A DNA stretch of 64,000 bases. Source: an uncultured Clostridia bacterium. Lineage in GTDB: Bacteria; Bacillota; Clostridia; Lachnospirales; CAG-274. Every line of letters begins with the position of its first letter. Within the stretch, counting starts at the first letter, position 1. Position numbers and translations under genes: made by a program. Below the pieces are notes generated by a model. That model was not told where the DNA came from. It worked only from the letters and a program-made list of their open reading frames with translations, and did no database searches. Positions 49,832 to 57,786 of the stretch are shown piece after piece. The DNA lies in the NCBI GenBank assembly GCA_947627855.1, contig CANQXR010000004.1, positions 1-64,000 on the forward strand, given 5' to 3'.

Positions 49832-51736
49832 ATGAAAAAAACAGTAAAAAGAACAGTACCCGCAATTATGGCGGCCGTAATGCTTATGCAGACAAATTTA
49901 TTCGCCGCATCTGCATATTTCGGCGATGTTACGTCAAGATATGAATGGGCAAGAGAGGCGATTGACACTCTCTGCGAAAAGGGAGTAATATCGGGATATA
50001 AGGACGGCTATTACAGACCTGCCTATCCCATTAAAAGATGTGATTTTACGGTTATGCTTTTTGGCAGATTCGGCGATGAAGGGGTATATGACACATCTCT
50101 TCCGGAGGATATCGACAGCGGAATATATTATGAAAATGCCTATAAATGGGCGGCGGCTCAGGGCTTGTTTGTTTCGGGTCAGCCGTTTTATCCACAGGAA
50201 TATATAACGAGGCAGGATGCGTTTTACTGTCTGTTCAGGTGTCTTGAGGCTGAGGGATATGTTACCGACAACAATAAAACCTCAAAATTATCTGCATTTC
50301 TGGACGGTGCCGATGTGGACGCCGATAAAAAAGAGGCGCTTGCCACTCTTGCTTCCCTTGGTATTATATCGGGTACAAATGGGCTTTTGTTCCCCAAAAA
50401 CACTCTTACAAGGGCGGAAATGGCTGTTATATTCTATAAGGCGGATAGGCTTGAGGTTGATTCCGCCTATGACGGTATACAGAAAAATGCGGAAACCTCT
50501 CTTGAGGTCGCTTCAGCCGACAGTAAATATAATATAACAACGTCTGCTGCGGCGAGATATTTGGTGGACGGTACGGAGGCTGCAATATCAGGCGAAGCAA
50601 TAAATGTTGAGGAAGGCGGAAAATCGGCTGTTATGGTTCAGAACGGCGGAAAGCTGGATATTTCCTCAAGCAAGATAGAGAAATACGGCGATTCCGGCTC
50701 ATCTGTGAATACAGGCGGCTCCGGCATTAATTCGGGAATAGTCGTAAGAAACGGCTCTGCACTCAGCCTTGATGACGTAAGCCTTACCACAAGGGGAAAT
50801 TATTCAAACGGCATAACGGTTTTCGACAACAGCAACACCGTAAACATAAACAACAGCAATATAAAGATTTCCAACTATACGGATTCAAGACCCCTTTCGG
50901 TCAGCGACAATTCAAAGATATCCATAACGGACAGCACGATTGAGTCATCGGGGGCAGGCTGCGAAGCCGTATATTCAAGGGGAACAGACAGCAGCATAAA
51001 GGTTTCCGGCAGTCAGATAAAGGCGAGCGGCGAAGATACGGCGGCTGTTTCGACCTGCGGCGACCTTTTCATAGACCGCAGCAGCATAATGTCGGATTCG
51101 GGAGCCGGCATAAACGCAGTCAATGATTCCTATCTGGAAATAAACGACACTGTTATAGCATCTCCCAAGGCTCTTATAAGCATAGAGATGGGTCAGTCGG
51201 AGTCCTCCGATTACAGAATGGCAAACAGCACAAGAATAACCAACGCCGACCTTATCGCATTCGGAGACGGTCCTATTATTGACTTTACAAATATAAACTC
51301 AGATGTGTATATATCGGGCAGCAGACTGTCGTCAGAGGGTAATCTTTTCAGATGCAGACGTGTTTCCGGCAGAAACGGCGGAAAATGGGGCTGTAATGTG
51401 TCCGTTACTCTTGATAATCAGGAGGGAACAGGCAACATCGAGGCTATAAATGCCGCTTCTATGACCCTTACTCTGAGAAACGCTTCATATATTAAGGGCG
51501 CTGTAAACAATCAGAGAACAGGCGTTGTAAATGTAATTCTCGAAAGCCCCGATGACAGGCTTGAGCTTACTGCTGACAGCTATGTGGGAATATTTAAAAA
51601 TCACAACGATTACGGCTTCAACAATATAAAGGACAACGGACATAACCTTTATTATGACGGCTCGGCTTTGGAAAACGATTGGCTTGAAAATAAAACCTAC
51701 AATCTTATAAACGGCGGCTCATTAATGCCTTATTAA
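49832..51736 (+). CDS. S-layer homology protein with beta-helix repeats
   Basis: A 634-residue surface protein. Signal peptide (about 1-27, ending LFAASA), three SLH motifs (about 30-85, 95-140, 155-200) that bind pyruvylated wall polymers, then a long repetitive region (about 215-600) of short beta-strands rich in Ser, Asn and Gly (for example ISGEAINVEEGGKSAVMVQNG, first 20 residues quoted only) typical of right-handed beta-helix folds. ATG 49832 follows AAGGAG by 8 nt; a GTG three codons upstream lies on that site. It may be the effector of the preceding sensor. Confidence 0.85.
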   Translation: MKKTVKRTVPAIMAAVMLMQTNLFAASAYFGDVTSRYEWAREAIDTLCEKGVISGYKDGYYRPAYPIKRCDFTVMLFGRFGDEGVYDTSLPEDIDSGIYYENAYKWAAAQGLFVSGQPFYPQEYITRQDAFYCLFRCLEAEGYVTDNNKTSKLSAFLDGADVDADKKEALATLASLGIISGTNGLLFPKNTLTRAEMAVIFYKADRLEVDSAYDGIQKNAETSLEVASADSKYNITTSAAARYLVDGTEAAISGEAINVEEGGKSAVMVQNGGKLDISSSKIEKYGDSGSSVNTGGSGINSGIVVRNGSALSLDDVSLTTRGNYSNGITVFDNSNTVNINNSNIKISNYTDSRPLSVSDNSKISITDSTIESSGAGCEAVYSRGTDSSIKVSGSQIKASGEDTAAVSTCGDLFIDRSSIMSDSGAGINAVNDSYLEINDTVIASPKALISIEMGQSESSDYRMANSTRITNADLIAFGDGPIIDFTNINSDVYISGSRLSSEGNLFRCRRVSGRNGGKWGCNVSVTLDNQEGTGNIEAINAASMTLTLRNASYIKGAVNNQRTGVVNVILESPDDRLELTADSYVGIFKNHNDYGFNNIKDNGHNLYYDGSALENDWLENKTYNLINGGSLMPY

Positions 51737-51753
51737 TAAGCTTGTCGGCCAGC

Positions 51754-51881
51754 GGCTCGGCGGCAGAACTCAGCAGGGGGCGGCGGCGGATTTATCCGCC
51801 GCCGCCCCCTGCTGAGTTCTGCCGCCGAGCCCCACGGGTGGGCAGTGAGAGCAGACTGCTTGCAGTCTGCCCTCACTGCCC
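51754..51881. repeat. Composite palindromic element E10
   Basis: A hairpin with perfect 37-bp arms (51754-51790 with 51795-51831, TTTA loop), linker CCACGGGTG, and a hairpin with 20-bp arms (51840-51859 with 51862-51881, one mismatch). It lies between the 3' ends of two convergent genes and starts 18 bp after the SLH gene stop. The flank carries CTTGTCGGC, also found beside or inside E1 and E9. Confidence 0.9.
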
Positions 51882-51890
51882 GGCAACTCC

Positions 51891-52304
51891 TTATTTTTCT
51901 TTTTCTTTTTTTGCCTCGTCAAGGGCTTTTTCCACCGCTCCGACAAGTACGGAGGTGGTTACGGCGTTTTCCTTTGTTTCAATTTCCGTTGATTGCTTTT
52001 TAAGTATTTCTTCCCTTACCGTTTCAAAGGAAGGCTCGAATAAAGGATAAAATACCGCCTGCGTTTCGCCCATATTCAGCATAGCTATGTCAAGTATGCT
52101 GTTTTCGTCCACAGTCACTTCTATAACTACGGGGTCAGAATTGAGAATTATTTCCGATGAATATGTGCCGGGTATGTATGAGGTTTCGTTTTTGTCCGAC
52201 GCAATAAAAAATACTATGGCGCCTATTATAAGTACGCCTATTAATATCAATATTCCCTTTTTGATAATATCCTTCATACGGACAACAACTATTCGTGTAC
52301 TCAA
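51891..52304 (-). CDS. Membrane-anchored FMN-binding-like domain protein
   Basis: A 137-residue protein: one N-terminal membrane segment (about 14-33), then about 95 residues that follow the FMN-bind pattern (GTYSSEIIL, VEVTVDENSILDIAMLN, ILKKQSTEIETKENAVTTSVLVGAVEKALDEA), where the usual SGATxTS motif that carries covalent FMN is degenerate (ENAVTTS). It ends in a Lys/Glu tail. The Thr for flavinylation may be kept in TTS but this is unproven. Starts with TTG, AAGGAGG at 10 nt. Confidence 0.75.
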   Translation of the reverse strand: MSTRIVVVRMKDIIKKGILILIGVLIIGAIVFFIASDKNETSYIPGTYSSEIILNSDPVVIEVTVDENSILDIAMLNMGETQAVFYPLFEPSFETVREEILKKQSTEIETKENAVTTSVLVGAVEKALDEAKKEKEK

Positions 52305-52403
52305 GGCATATAGTCCTCCTTCATAAATCGTTTTTTATACAATATATGCCGCCTGCCCTGCGGTTATTCGGAAATTGCTCATGGAAAAGCCAACAATGCT
52401 GAG

Positions 52404-52448
52404 AGCATTATTTTTATGTGACGTTTTGTGTCGACCGAAAATAATGCT
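52404..52448. promoter_or_regulatory. Inverted repeat upstream of a small gene
   Basis: AGCATTATTTT (52404-52414) and its exact complement (52438-52448), 23 bp apart, just upstream of the promoter at 52458. A possible operator. Confidence 0.5.
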
Positions 52449-52457
52449 ATGCGGTCG

Positions 52458-52486
52458 TTGACATTTTATGAATCATATTATATATT
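52458..52486 (+). promoter_or_regulatory. Promoter of the 67-residue-protein gene
   Basis: TTGACA (52458-52463), 17-bp spacer, TATATT (52481-52486). Confidence 0.78.
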
Positions 52487-52527
52487 TTAAGTGGAAATTA
52501 AATGTTATACGAAAAGGAGGAAATTTT

Positions 52528-52734
52528 ATGTCAGCTAACACCGATAAATACAAGGATTTTATGTATTTTGTAAACAACTATGATTCCATTTACAGCAAGT
52601 ACGGTCACAAGTATATTGTTATAAAAAACGAAACCGTACTGGGCGCATACAGCTCCATTATGGAGGCGCTTCTTGAATCAAATAAGACAAATGAATACAG
52701 GTCGTATATAATTCAGGAGTGCTATCCCAAATAA
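52528..52734 (+). CDS. Small conserved hypothetical protein (DUF5678-like)
   Basis: A 68-residue soluble protein without known function. The sequence NYDSIYSKYGHKYIVIKNETVLGAYSSIMEAL and the closing YIIQECYPK recall the small DUF5678 family, from memory only. ATG 52528 is preceded by AAAGGAGG at 8 nt, an excellent site, and by a consensus promoter, so the gene is real and probably well expressed. Confidence 0.8.
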   Translation: MSANTDKYKDFMYFVNNYDSIYSKYGHKYIVIKNETVLGAYSSIMEALLESNKTNEYRSYIIQECYPK

Positions 52735-52818
52735 GACCTCCGGCTTAGGGCTTTTCTCTTCCTCGGTGTCGGGAAAAGCCCCCAACTGCGCCTTTTGGAA
52801 TGTTTTTTTATTTTTTTG

Positions 52819-52847
52819 TTGACAAAGGCATTTGCCTGTGATATAAT
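52819..52847 (+). promoter_or_regulatory. Promoter of infC-rpmI-rplT
   Basis: TTGACA (52819-52824), 17-bp spacer, TATAAT (52842-52847), full consensus, as expected for a ribosomal operon. Transcription starts near 52854. Confidence 0.9.
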
Positions 52848-52853
52848 CTTCAT

Positions 52854-53020
52854 CTGTAAAGAAGAATTCCGATTCTCACCTTACGGTTTTTGTACTTTAA
52901 GGTTATTTGTTTTTTCACTGTTTTGTTGGCGGTATGTCCGTCAGCGGAGCTGTGTTTCTGAGCGTCGGCAGATCTTTACGGTCTGTCTTTTTTACTTTAA
53001 TAAAGACTATTTTAAAAAAT
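52854..53020 (+). ncRNA. Autoregulatory leader of infC-rpmI-rplT (L20 leader type)
   Basis: About 170 nt of leader. The start (GATTCTCACCTTACGG near 52873) and position match the L20-binding leaders of Firmicutes infC operons. It ends in a terminator-like hairpin CAGATC/GGTCTG with TCTTTTTT (52969-52994). In B. subtilis, protein L20 binds the leader and stops transcription at such a site. Assignment rests on context and layout. Confidence 0.7.
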
Positions 53021-53034
53021 TGGAGGTGTCTGCT

Positions 53035-53541
53035 ATTACAGATTTAATGATCAACCAGCAAATCAGGGACAAGGAAATAAGACTTATCAACAGTGACGGA
53101 ACCCAGCTCGGCATAATGTCCGCAAGAGAAGCTCAACATCTGGCGGATGAAAAAAGACTTGACCTTGTTAAGATTTCGCCCGCAGCCAAACCACCTGTAT
53201 GCAAACTTATGGATTACAGCAAGTATAAATTTGATATGCAGAAGAAGGAAAAAGAGGCTCGCAAAAAACAAAAAACCATTACAATTAAAGAAATACGTCT
53301 TTCACCCAACATTGATACTCACGATGTTCAGGTAAAAGTAAAAAACGCTCTTAAGTTCTTAAAGGACGGAAACAAGCTTAAGGTTTCTATACGTTTCAGA
53401 GGCAGAGAGCTGGGACGTGCCGATATGGCACTCGGCATAATGCATGATTTTGCAGAGCAGGTTTCTGAATACGGAACAATAGATAAACAGCCAAAGGTAG
53501 AAGCACGCACAATGTCCATGTTTATCGTGCCCAAGGCTTAA
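53035..53541 (+). CDS. infC: Translation initiation factor IF-3 (AUU start)
   Basis: A 168-residue IF-3 that binds the 30S subunit and proofreads start codons. N-domain starts LMINQQIRDKEIRLINSDGTQLGIMS; C-domain carries IRLSPNIDTHDVQVKVKNALKFL and KVSIRFRGRELGR. GGAGGTG ends 6 nt before an ATT at 53035, while the next ATG (53047) is 18 nt away, so ATT is taken as start. IF-3 suppresses AUU starts and uses one in its own mRNA in E. coli. Upstream frames extending to 52795 would read through the promoter. Confidence 0.93.
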   Translation: MTDLMINQQIRDKEIRLINSDGTQLGIMSAREAQHLADEKRLDLVKISPAAKPPVCKLMDYSKYKFDMQKKEKEARKKQKTITIKEIRLSPNIDTHDVQVKVKNALKFLKDGNKLKVSIRFRGRELGRADMALGIMHDFAEQVSEYGTIDKQPKVEARTMSMFIVPKA

Positions 53542-53564
53542 CAAATTTTAAGGAGGATTTCAAA

Positions 53565-53762
53565 ATGCCTAAGTTAAAAACAAGGAAGGCTCTTGCTAAG
53601 AGAGTATCTGTTACCGGAACGGGAAAAATCAAAAGGTTCAAAGCAAATAAACAGCACATACTCACAAAGAAAGCTCAGAAGAGAAAAAGATCTTTAAGAA
53701 AGGCTACGCTTTGCGATTCCACAAATATGAAGCAGATCAGAAAAGAGTTACCCTATATTTAA
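53565..53762 (+). CDS. rpmI: Ribosomal protein L35
   Basis: A 65-residue basic protein of the large ribosomal subunit: MPKLKTRKALAKRVSVTGTGKIKRFKANKQHILTKK (first 20 residues: MPKLKTRKALAKRVSVTGTG) is the L35 pattern. AAGGAGG precedes the ATG. Between infC and rplT as in almost all Firmicutes. Confidence 0.97.
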   Translation: MPKLKTRKALAKRVSVTGTGKIKRFKANKQHILTKKAQKRKRSLRKATLCDSTNMKQIRKELPYI

Positions 53763-53801
53763 TCGGCTTTTAAGCTTTCAAATTAAGGAGGAAAATATAA
53801 A

Positions 53802-54158
53802 ATGGCAAGAGTTAAGGGTGCTTTAAACGCACGTAAAAAGCATAAAAAAGTTTTAAAAATGGCTAAGGGCTTTGTCGGCGCAAGAAGTAAGCAGTACAGA
53901 GTTGCTAAGCAGTCTGTTATGAGAGCTATGGCTCACGCTTTTGCAGGCAGAAAGCAGACAAAGAGAGAATACAGAAGACTTTGGATCGTTCGTATAAATG
54001 CTGCTGCAAGAATGAACGGACTCAGCTATTCAAAAATGATAAACGGTCTTAAAAACGCAGATATTACAATAAACAGAAAAATGCTTGCCGATCTTGCAGT
54101 AACGGATATGGCTGCATTTTCAAAGCTCGCCGAAACGGCAAAGGCTAATCTTAAATAA
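53802..54158 (+). CDS. rplT: Ribosomal protein L20
   Basis: A 118-residue basic protein: [20 protein letters not shown], then the long helix with [22 protein letters not shown] and the RNA-binding globular C-terminus. Needed early in 50S assembly and, in Firmicutes, represses its own operon by binding the leader. AAGGAGG precedes the ATG; a strong terminator follows. Confidence 0.98.
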   Translation: MARVKGALNARKKHKKVLKMAKGFVGARSKQYRVAKQSVMRAMAHAFAGRKQTKREYRRLWIVRINAAARMNGLSYSKMINGLKNADITINRKMLADLAVTDMAAFSKLAETAKANLK

Positions 54159-54212
54159 CAAAAGGTCATAAAATATAATAGGTCATAAAGAATTATGAGA
54201 TGCAGATAAGGC

Positions 54213-54246
54213 AAAAAACCTCCTATAACGAAATAGGAGGTTTTTT
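54213..54246. terminator. Bidirectional terminator between rplT and the DUF5684 gene
   Basis: AACCTCCTAT/ATAGGAGGTT-type arms flanked by AAAAAA on one side and TTTTTT on the other, so it works for both convergent transcripts. Confidence 0.95.
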
Positions 54247-54321
54247 ATATTGTAAATATTTGGGGATTATGCAAAGCGCTGTTTCTGCCGGAAAAAGGTG
54301 GCAGAACAGTCTGCTTATAAA

Positions 54322-54819
54322 TTATAAATCGGCGCCCTTATATTCAGACTTGCCATAGCCCAGTATAAGTATGAATATGGGCCAAAGGAAAGTAAGACCT
54401 ACGGCGAAGCCTGCTCCATGACCGAAGGCTCTTGAAAGCTTGACGTTTGCTGCTATCTGAAGTACAAGTATAACGATCCATAATACCAATGCTATTATGG
54501 AGAAAACAGGACTGGCGAAGGTTACGCTAAGGTTGTTCATAAAGCCGTATAAAACCGCTGCCAGCAGTGAGAGCCAAAACCACATGGGTCTCCAGCTTAT
54601 TTTATAGACAGTGTATGAATTGTAGAAAGGTATTATACTTTTCCAACCGGGTTCGTTTGCTTTAACGAATATTTTCCAGAATGCTATTATCTGGAATACC
54701 CAGAATATAAGGGCAACAGCAATGAAAAATCCGATAAAAGCGCCAATAAAACCGCCAACAGCCATACTGCCGAGGGCAAGCTCTTCTTCTGTAAACTGAA
54801 GCATAGTTGTTGCTTCCAT
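54322..54819 (-). CDS. DUF5684-type membrane protein
   Basis: A 165-residue protein with four hydrophobic segments (about 18-48, 82-100, 104-127, 138-158). The KANEPGWKSIIPFYNSYTVYKISW loop between segments one and two is the hallmark of the small DUF5684 family found beside or fused to signal-peptidase-like genes; function unknown. AAAGGAG precedes the ATG. It is transcribed away from the surface locus and shares an upstream region with it. Confidence 0.82.
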   Translation of the reverse strand: MEATTMLQFTEEELALGSMAVGGFIGAFIGFFIAVALIFWVFQIIAFWKIFVKANEPGWKSIIPFYNSYTVYKISWRPMWFWLSLLAAVLYGFMNNLSVTFASPVFSIIALVLWIVILVLQIAANVKLSRAFGHGAGFAVGLTFLWPIFILILGYGKSEYKGADL

Positions 54820-54881
54820 AAAATCACTCCTTTAATTAATTTTTTCATATATAATTATATCACGTATTTTGAATTTGAAAA

Positions 54882-55050
54882 TTACCGTTTGCGTTGTTAT
54901 ATCTGCTTTTTACGACTGCTAAAGGGTTAAAGGGCTTATTTTTGCCATTATCTGTGACAGATATATATTTTTTTTCAGAAACGGGACAAGATGGTAAATT
55001 ATGAGGCTGATTTGTTGGCGCAAACGGTAAAAATGATGGCACAAACGACA
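54882..55050. promoter_or_regulatory. Repeated sites CGCAAACGGTAA upstream of the surface locus
   Basis: CGCAAACGGTAA occurs at 55019-55030, its exact inverse TTACCGTTTGCG at 54882-54893, and a degenerate copy CACAAACGACAT at 55040-55051 lies just before the -35 box. The three lie in the divergent region between the DUF5684 gene and the surface protein genes. Confidence 0.65.
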
Positions 55051-55051
55051 T

Positions 55052-55079
55052 TTTACTCGAATGTCTTATATGATATAAT
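55052..55079 (+). promoter_or_regulatory. Promoter of the surface/secretion locus
   Basis: TTTACT (55052-55057), 16-bp spacer, TATAAT (55074-55079), about 60 nt before the start codon at 55142. Confidence 0.65.
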
Positions 55080-55141
55080 ATGATAGTAGTGTTTTATATT
55101 ATTTATTGTTTGTATTGTTTGTATTGTTTGGAGGTTGTGTG

Positions 55142-57778
55142 ATGTACAGATATCGGATAGGAGCCTTTATATTATGCATTTCAGTTATTTTGTTTGATCT
55201 TAATGTATATGGCGCTGACCCTGTTTCGGGGCTTTTTCAGTCTGTTTCGGACAGCATTTCAAGCGTTTCCGACAGCTTATCCAATGAGGTCACCCGGTCC
55301 GGCGGACTGACGGAGGTTTTTGATACAAGTTCGGGCTTTTATATAGAAAAGCTTGATGAGGGACTTGAGTTTCTCTCTTCTGTTCCGAATGGAGCTGTGG
55401 TGAGCGATGCCGTATATTTTGACATACCCACGGGACTTATGAGCGCCGAGCTTGAATATGAGGGTGTAAAAACAGAATTTAAAAACAAAACCCCTATTTA
55501 CGGCAAGGGCTATTACATATTGAGACTTTCGGCATTTTCGGGAACAGAAGAGCCTTATGTGGGCGTATTCACATTCAGAATAAATGATGCACCCCAAAAC
55601 AGAACGGCTTCTTCCGCATATAAATATCCCGTTGTGAAGTGTTCCGCTTCAATATCGGAATCCGAAAACGGTATGTACAGATATATGCTGCCAAATTATA
55701 AGGCATTCTTCACGAATATCCCCACATACGGAGAAACCGTGGATAACGCCGTATTCGTTATACCCAGAAATATGGGCTATTCACTGACCAAAAACGGCAA
55801 AACCATAGGTCTTATAAACAATCATACATATTCCGAACCGGGAAATTACAGTCTGAGGATTTTCGCTTCAAGCTACGCTGCCGGCGGCGGATATGAGGCA
55901 TATTATGAAACCATACTCAATTTCACCGTAGGCGCGGCAGTGGGAAATGATTATGCAGGCTCTTTGGGCAGCATAGTTCAGGACGCGGCAGAGGGTAATT
56001 TCGGCTCCGTGGGCAGCTCAATAGGCAGCTCGGTAAGCTCGGTGGCAAACAGCGTTATAGGCTCCTCCGGCATATCCTCCGGCATATCCTCCGGCTCAGG
56101 CAGCTCATGGGCATCGGGACTTTTCAGCGGTCTTGCCGGCAGAACAGGCGCCAATGGAAGCGATGATTTCATAAACGACTACCTTAACGAAACATATTTT
56201 GAAAATGCCAAGCTTTATTCCGAAACCTTCAGCTCAGGAGATTCCTTCTATACCAATACGCCGGCAGACGGAATAGTGGGTGGAAATGTATATATAGACA
56301 TACCCTACAATATGAGCGTATCTATGACAAAGGACGGACTGAGTATACCCTTTGAAAACAAGACATATATCAATGAAAGAGGAAGTTACAGTCTGCTTGT
56401 GAACAATGCGGACGGCGAAGATATAAAGACGGCAAGATTTAATTTCAGAATACAGGAGGGATTGGACAATTCTCCCGACATAGTGGGTGCTGTTTCGCCT
56501 GACAGCCACGACAGCGCTGTGGGCGCAGAGGAAATACTCCCCGAAGCTGTTATGGCGGACGAAAGCGAAGTTGTGTACGACCCCTCCGTTAAATACGATG
56601 TTGAAAACAATTACAGCCGGGATAAGGAAATGTATGTTTTCAACGCAGGAAGTACGGAATTTTTCCTTTCCGTTCCTGCCGGAATGATATCAAATTATGA
56701 TGTTGTAACAGATGTTCCTGCGGACGCTGAGGTGAGCCTTGAAAAGGACGGAACGCCCATAGACTATACCTCTGTTGTAAGCGGTGACGGACACTATGAG
56801 CTAAGCGTGACCGAAGCAGGGGGAAAAGAGGAGCTTACCGTTTCATTCGACATAGTTTATTACAGCACAAACGCATTTGACAGCTTTACGGCTCCCGAAG
56901 GCTATTATATTGCCGCATCTCAGTATGAGGACTATTACGGCATATATACCGACCCCGATGACGAGGATTATTTAAAGGGAATGGAAACCATAAACAGCGC
57001 CAAGGAAACACCCTCCAATGTGTTTGAAATGCCCCTTGACGGAGAATATGACTTTATCCTCAGAGGAACCAAGGGTATGCCCATGATTTCCGCCACAATA
57101 ATAGCGGACAGAATGGCTCCCGTGGTGAGAATTAACGGAGAGGAACAAAACCTCAAGACCAACGCCGAAAATGTAGGCATATACTGCGGAGATACGGAGG
57201 CGGTTGTTTCTCTTATTGACAGTGAAGGAAACGAAAGCTTTATTTCCCTTAACGAAGGCAAGGGCGAGATTTCGGGAAAGGGCGAATATATAGTCAGAGC
57301 CGAGGATATGGCGGGAAATGTAAACGAATATGAGCTTACTCTCGGTTATACCGGTCTTATCAGTAAAATCAGGTTTTTCTTCTTTATTATACTGTCTGTG
57401 CTGGTCGTAATAGTCGGCGCAGTAATCGGAGTTCTTCTGCTTCTTGCCAAGAAGGGTATTATAGGCAAGGGCAAGACGGACAAAGCCAGGAAGGTAAAAG
57501 AAAAGAAGGTCAGGGAGAAGAAGGACAAAAAGAGCAAGGACAATAAAAAAGAGGATACATCGGGCTATGACGAGGCGGTGTCATCTTCTGATGATTGGGA
57601 AAGTGAAGATTATTTCGGCTCATCCGGCGGCGGAGATATATGGGAAACAGGCGGTTCCGACGATTGGGAGAACGACGTCCCTGACAATGGGGATAAGAGC
57701 GGCTCCGATGATTGGAAGGACGGCAGCTCCGACGATTGGATAAACAACAGTGATGACGATGATTGGGAGAACGGCTGA
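55142..57778 (+). CDS. Repeat-built membrane-anchored surface protein with DDW tail
   Basis: An 878-residue protein of no family I recognise. Signal peptide 1-24; four related about 90-residue beta-type repeats (63-149, 178-264, 354-438, 496-572), each with the pattern YxExFxxGxxFxxxxP...DIPxxM...KDG...GxYxL...FxFRI; a Ser/Gly-rich spacer (270-340); a further beta region (580-737); one membrane segment (742-769); a strongly basic stretch (770-803); and a cytoplasmic acidic tail (810-878) with five DDW(E/K/I) copies. GGAGG lies 7 nt before the ATG at 55142. The paralogue follows two genes later, and VirB6-like proteins come next. Confidence 0.85.
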   Translation: MYRYRIGAFILCISVILFDLNVYGADPVSGLFQSVSDSISSVSDSLSNEVTRSGGLTEVFDTSSGFYIEKLDEGLEFLSSVPNGAVVSDAVYFDIPTGLMSAELEYEGVKTEFKNKTPIYGKGYYILRLSAFSGTEEPYVGVFTFRINDAPQNRTASSAYKYPVVKCSASISESENGMYRYMLPNYKAFFTNIPTYGETVDNAVFVIPRNMGYSLTKNGKTIGLINNHTYSEPGNYSLRIFASSYAAGGGYEAYYETILNFTVGAAVGNDYAGSLGSIVQDAAEGNFGSVGSSIGSSVSSVANSVIGSSGISSGISSGSGSSWASGLFSGLAGRTGANGSDDFINDYLNETYFENAKLYSETFSSGDSFYTNTPADGIVGGNVYIDIPYNMSVSMTKDGLSIPFENKTYINERGSYSLLVNNADGEDIKTARFNFRIQEGLDNSPDIVGAVSPDSHDSAVGAEEILPEAVMADESEVVYDPSVKYDVENNYSRDKEMYVFNAGSTEFFLSVPAGMISNYDVVTDVPADAEVSLEKDGTPIDYTSVVSGDGHYELSVTEAGGKEELTVSFDIVYYSTNAFDSFTAPEGYYIAASQYEDYYGIYTDPDDEDYLKGMETINSAKETPSNVFEMPLDGEYDFILRGTKGMPMISATIIADRMAPVVRINGEEQNLKTNAENVGIYCGDTEAVVSLIDSEGNESFISLNEGKGEISGKGEYIVRAEDMAGNVNEYELTLGYTGLISKIRFFFFIILSVLVVIVGAVIGVLLLLAKKGIIGKGKTDKARKVKEKKVREKKDKKSKDNKKEDTSGYDEAVSSSDDWESEDYFGSSGGGDIWETGGSDDWENDVPDNGDKSGSDDWKDGSSDDWINNSDDDDWENG

Positions 57779-57786
57779 GAACGGAT

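Noticed and set aside
1..51881. CRISPR array made by the scattered palindromes
   Set aside because: Copies are kilobases apart, differ in sequence and have no regular spacers; no cas genes.
52795..53034. N-terminal extension of IF-3 to an ATG at 52795
   Set aside because: It would read through the promoter and leader, and the extension is unlike any IF-3.
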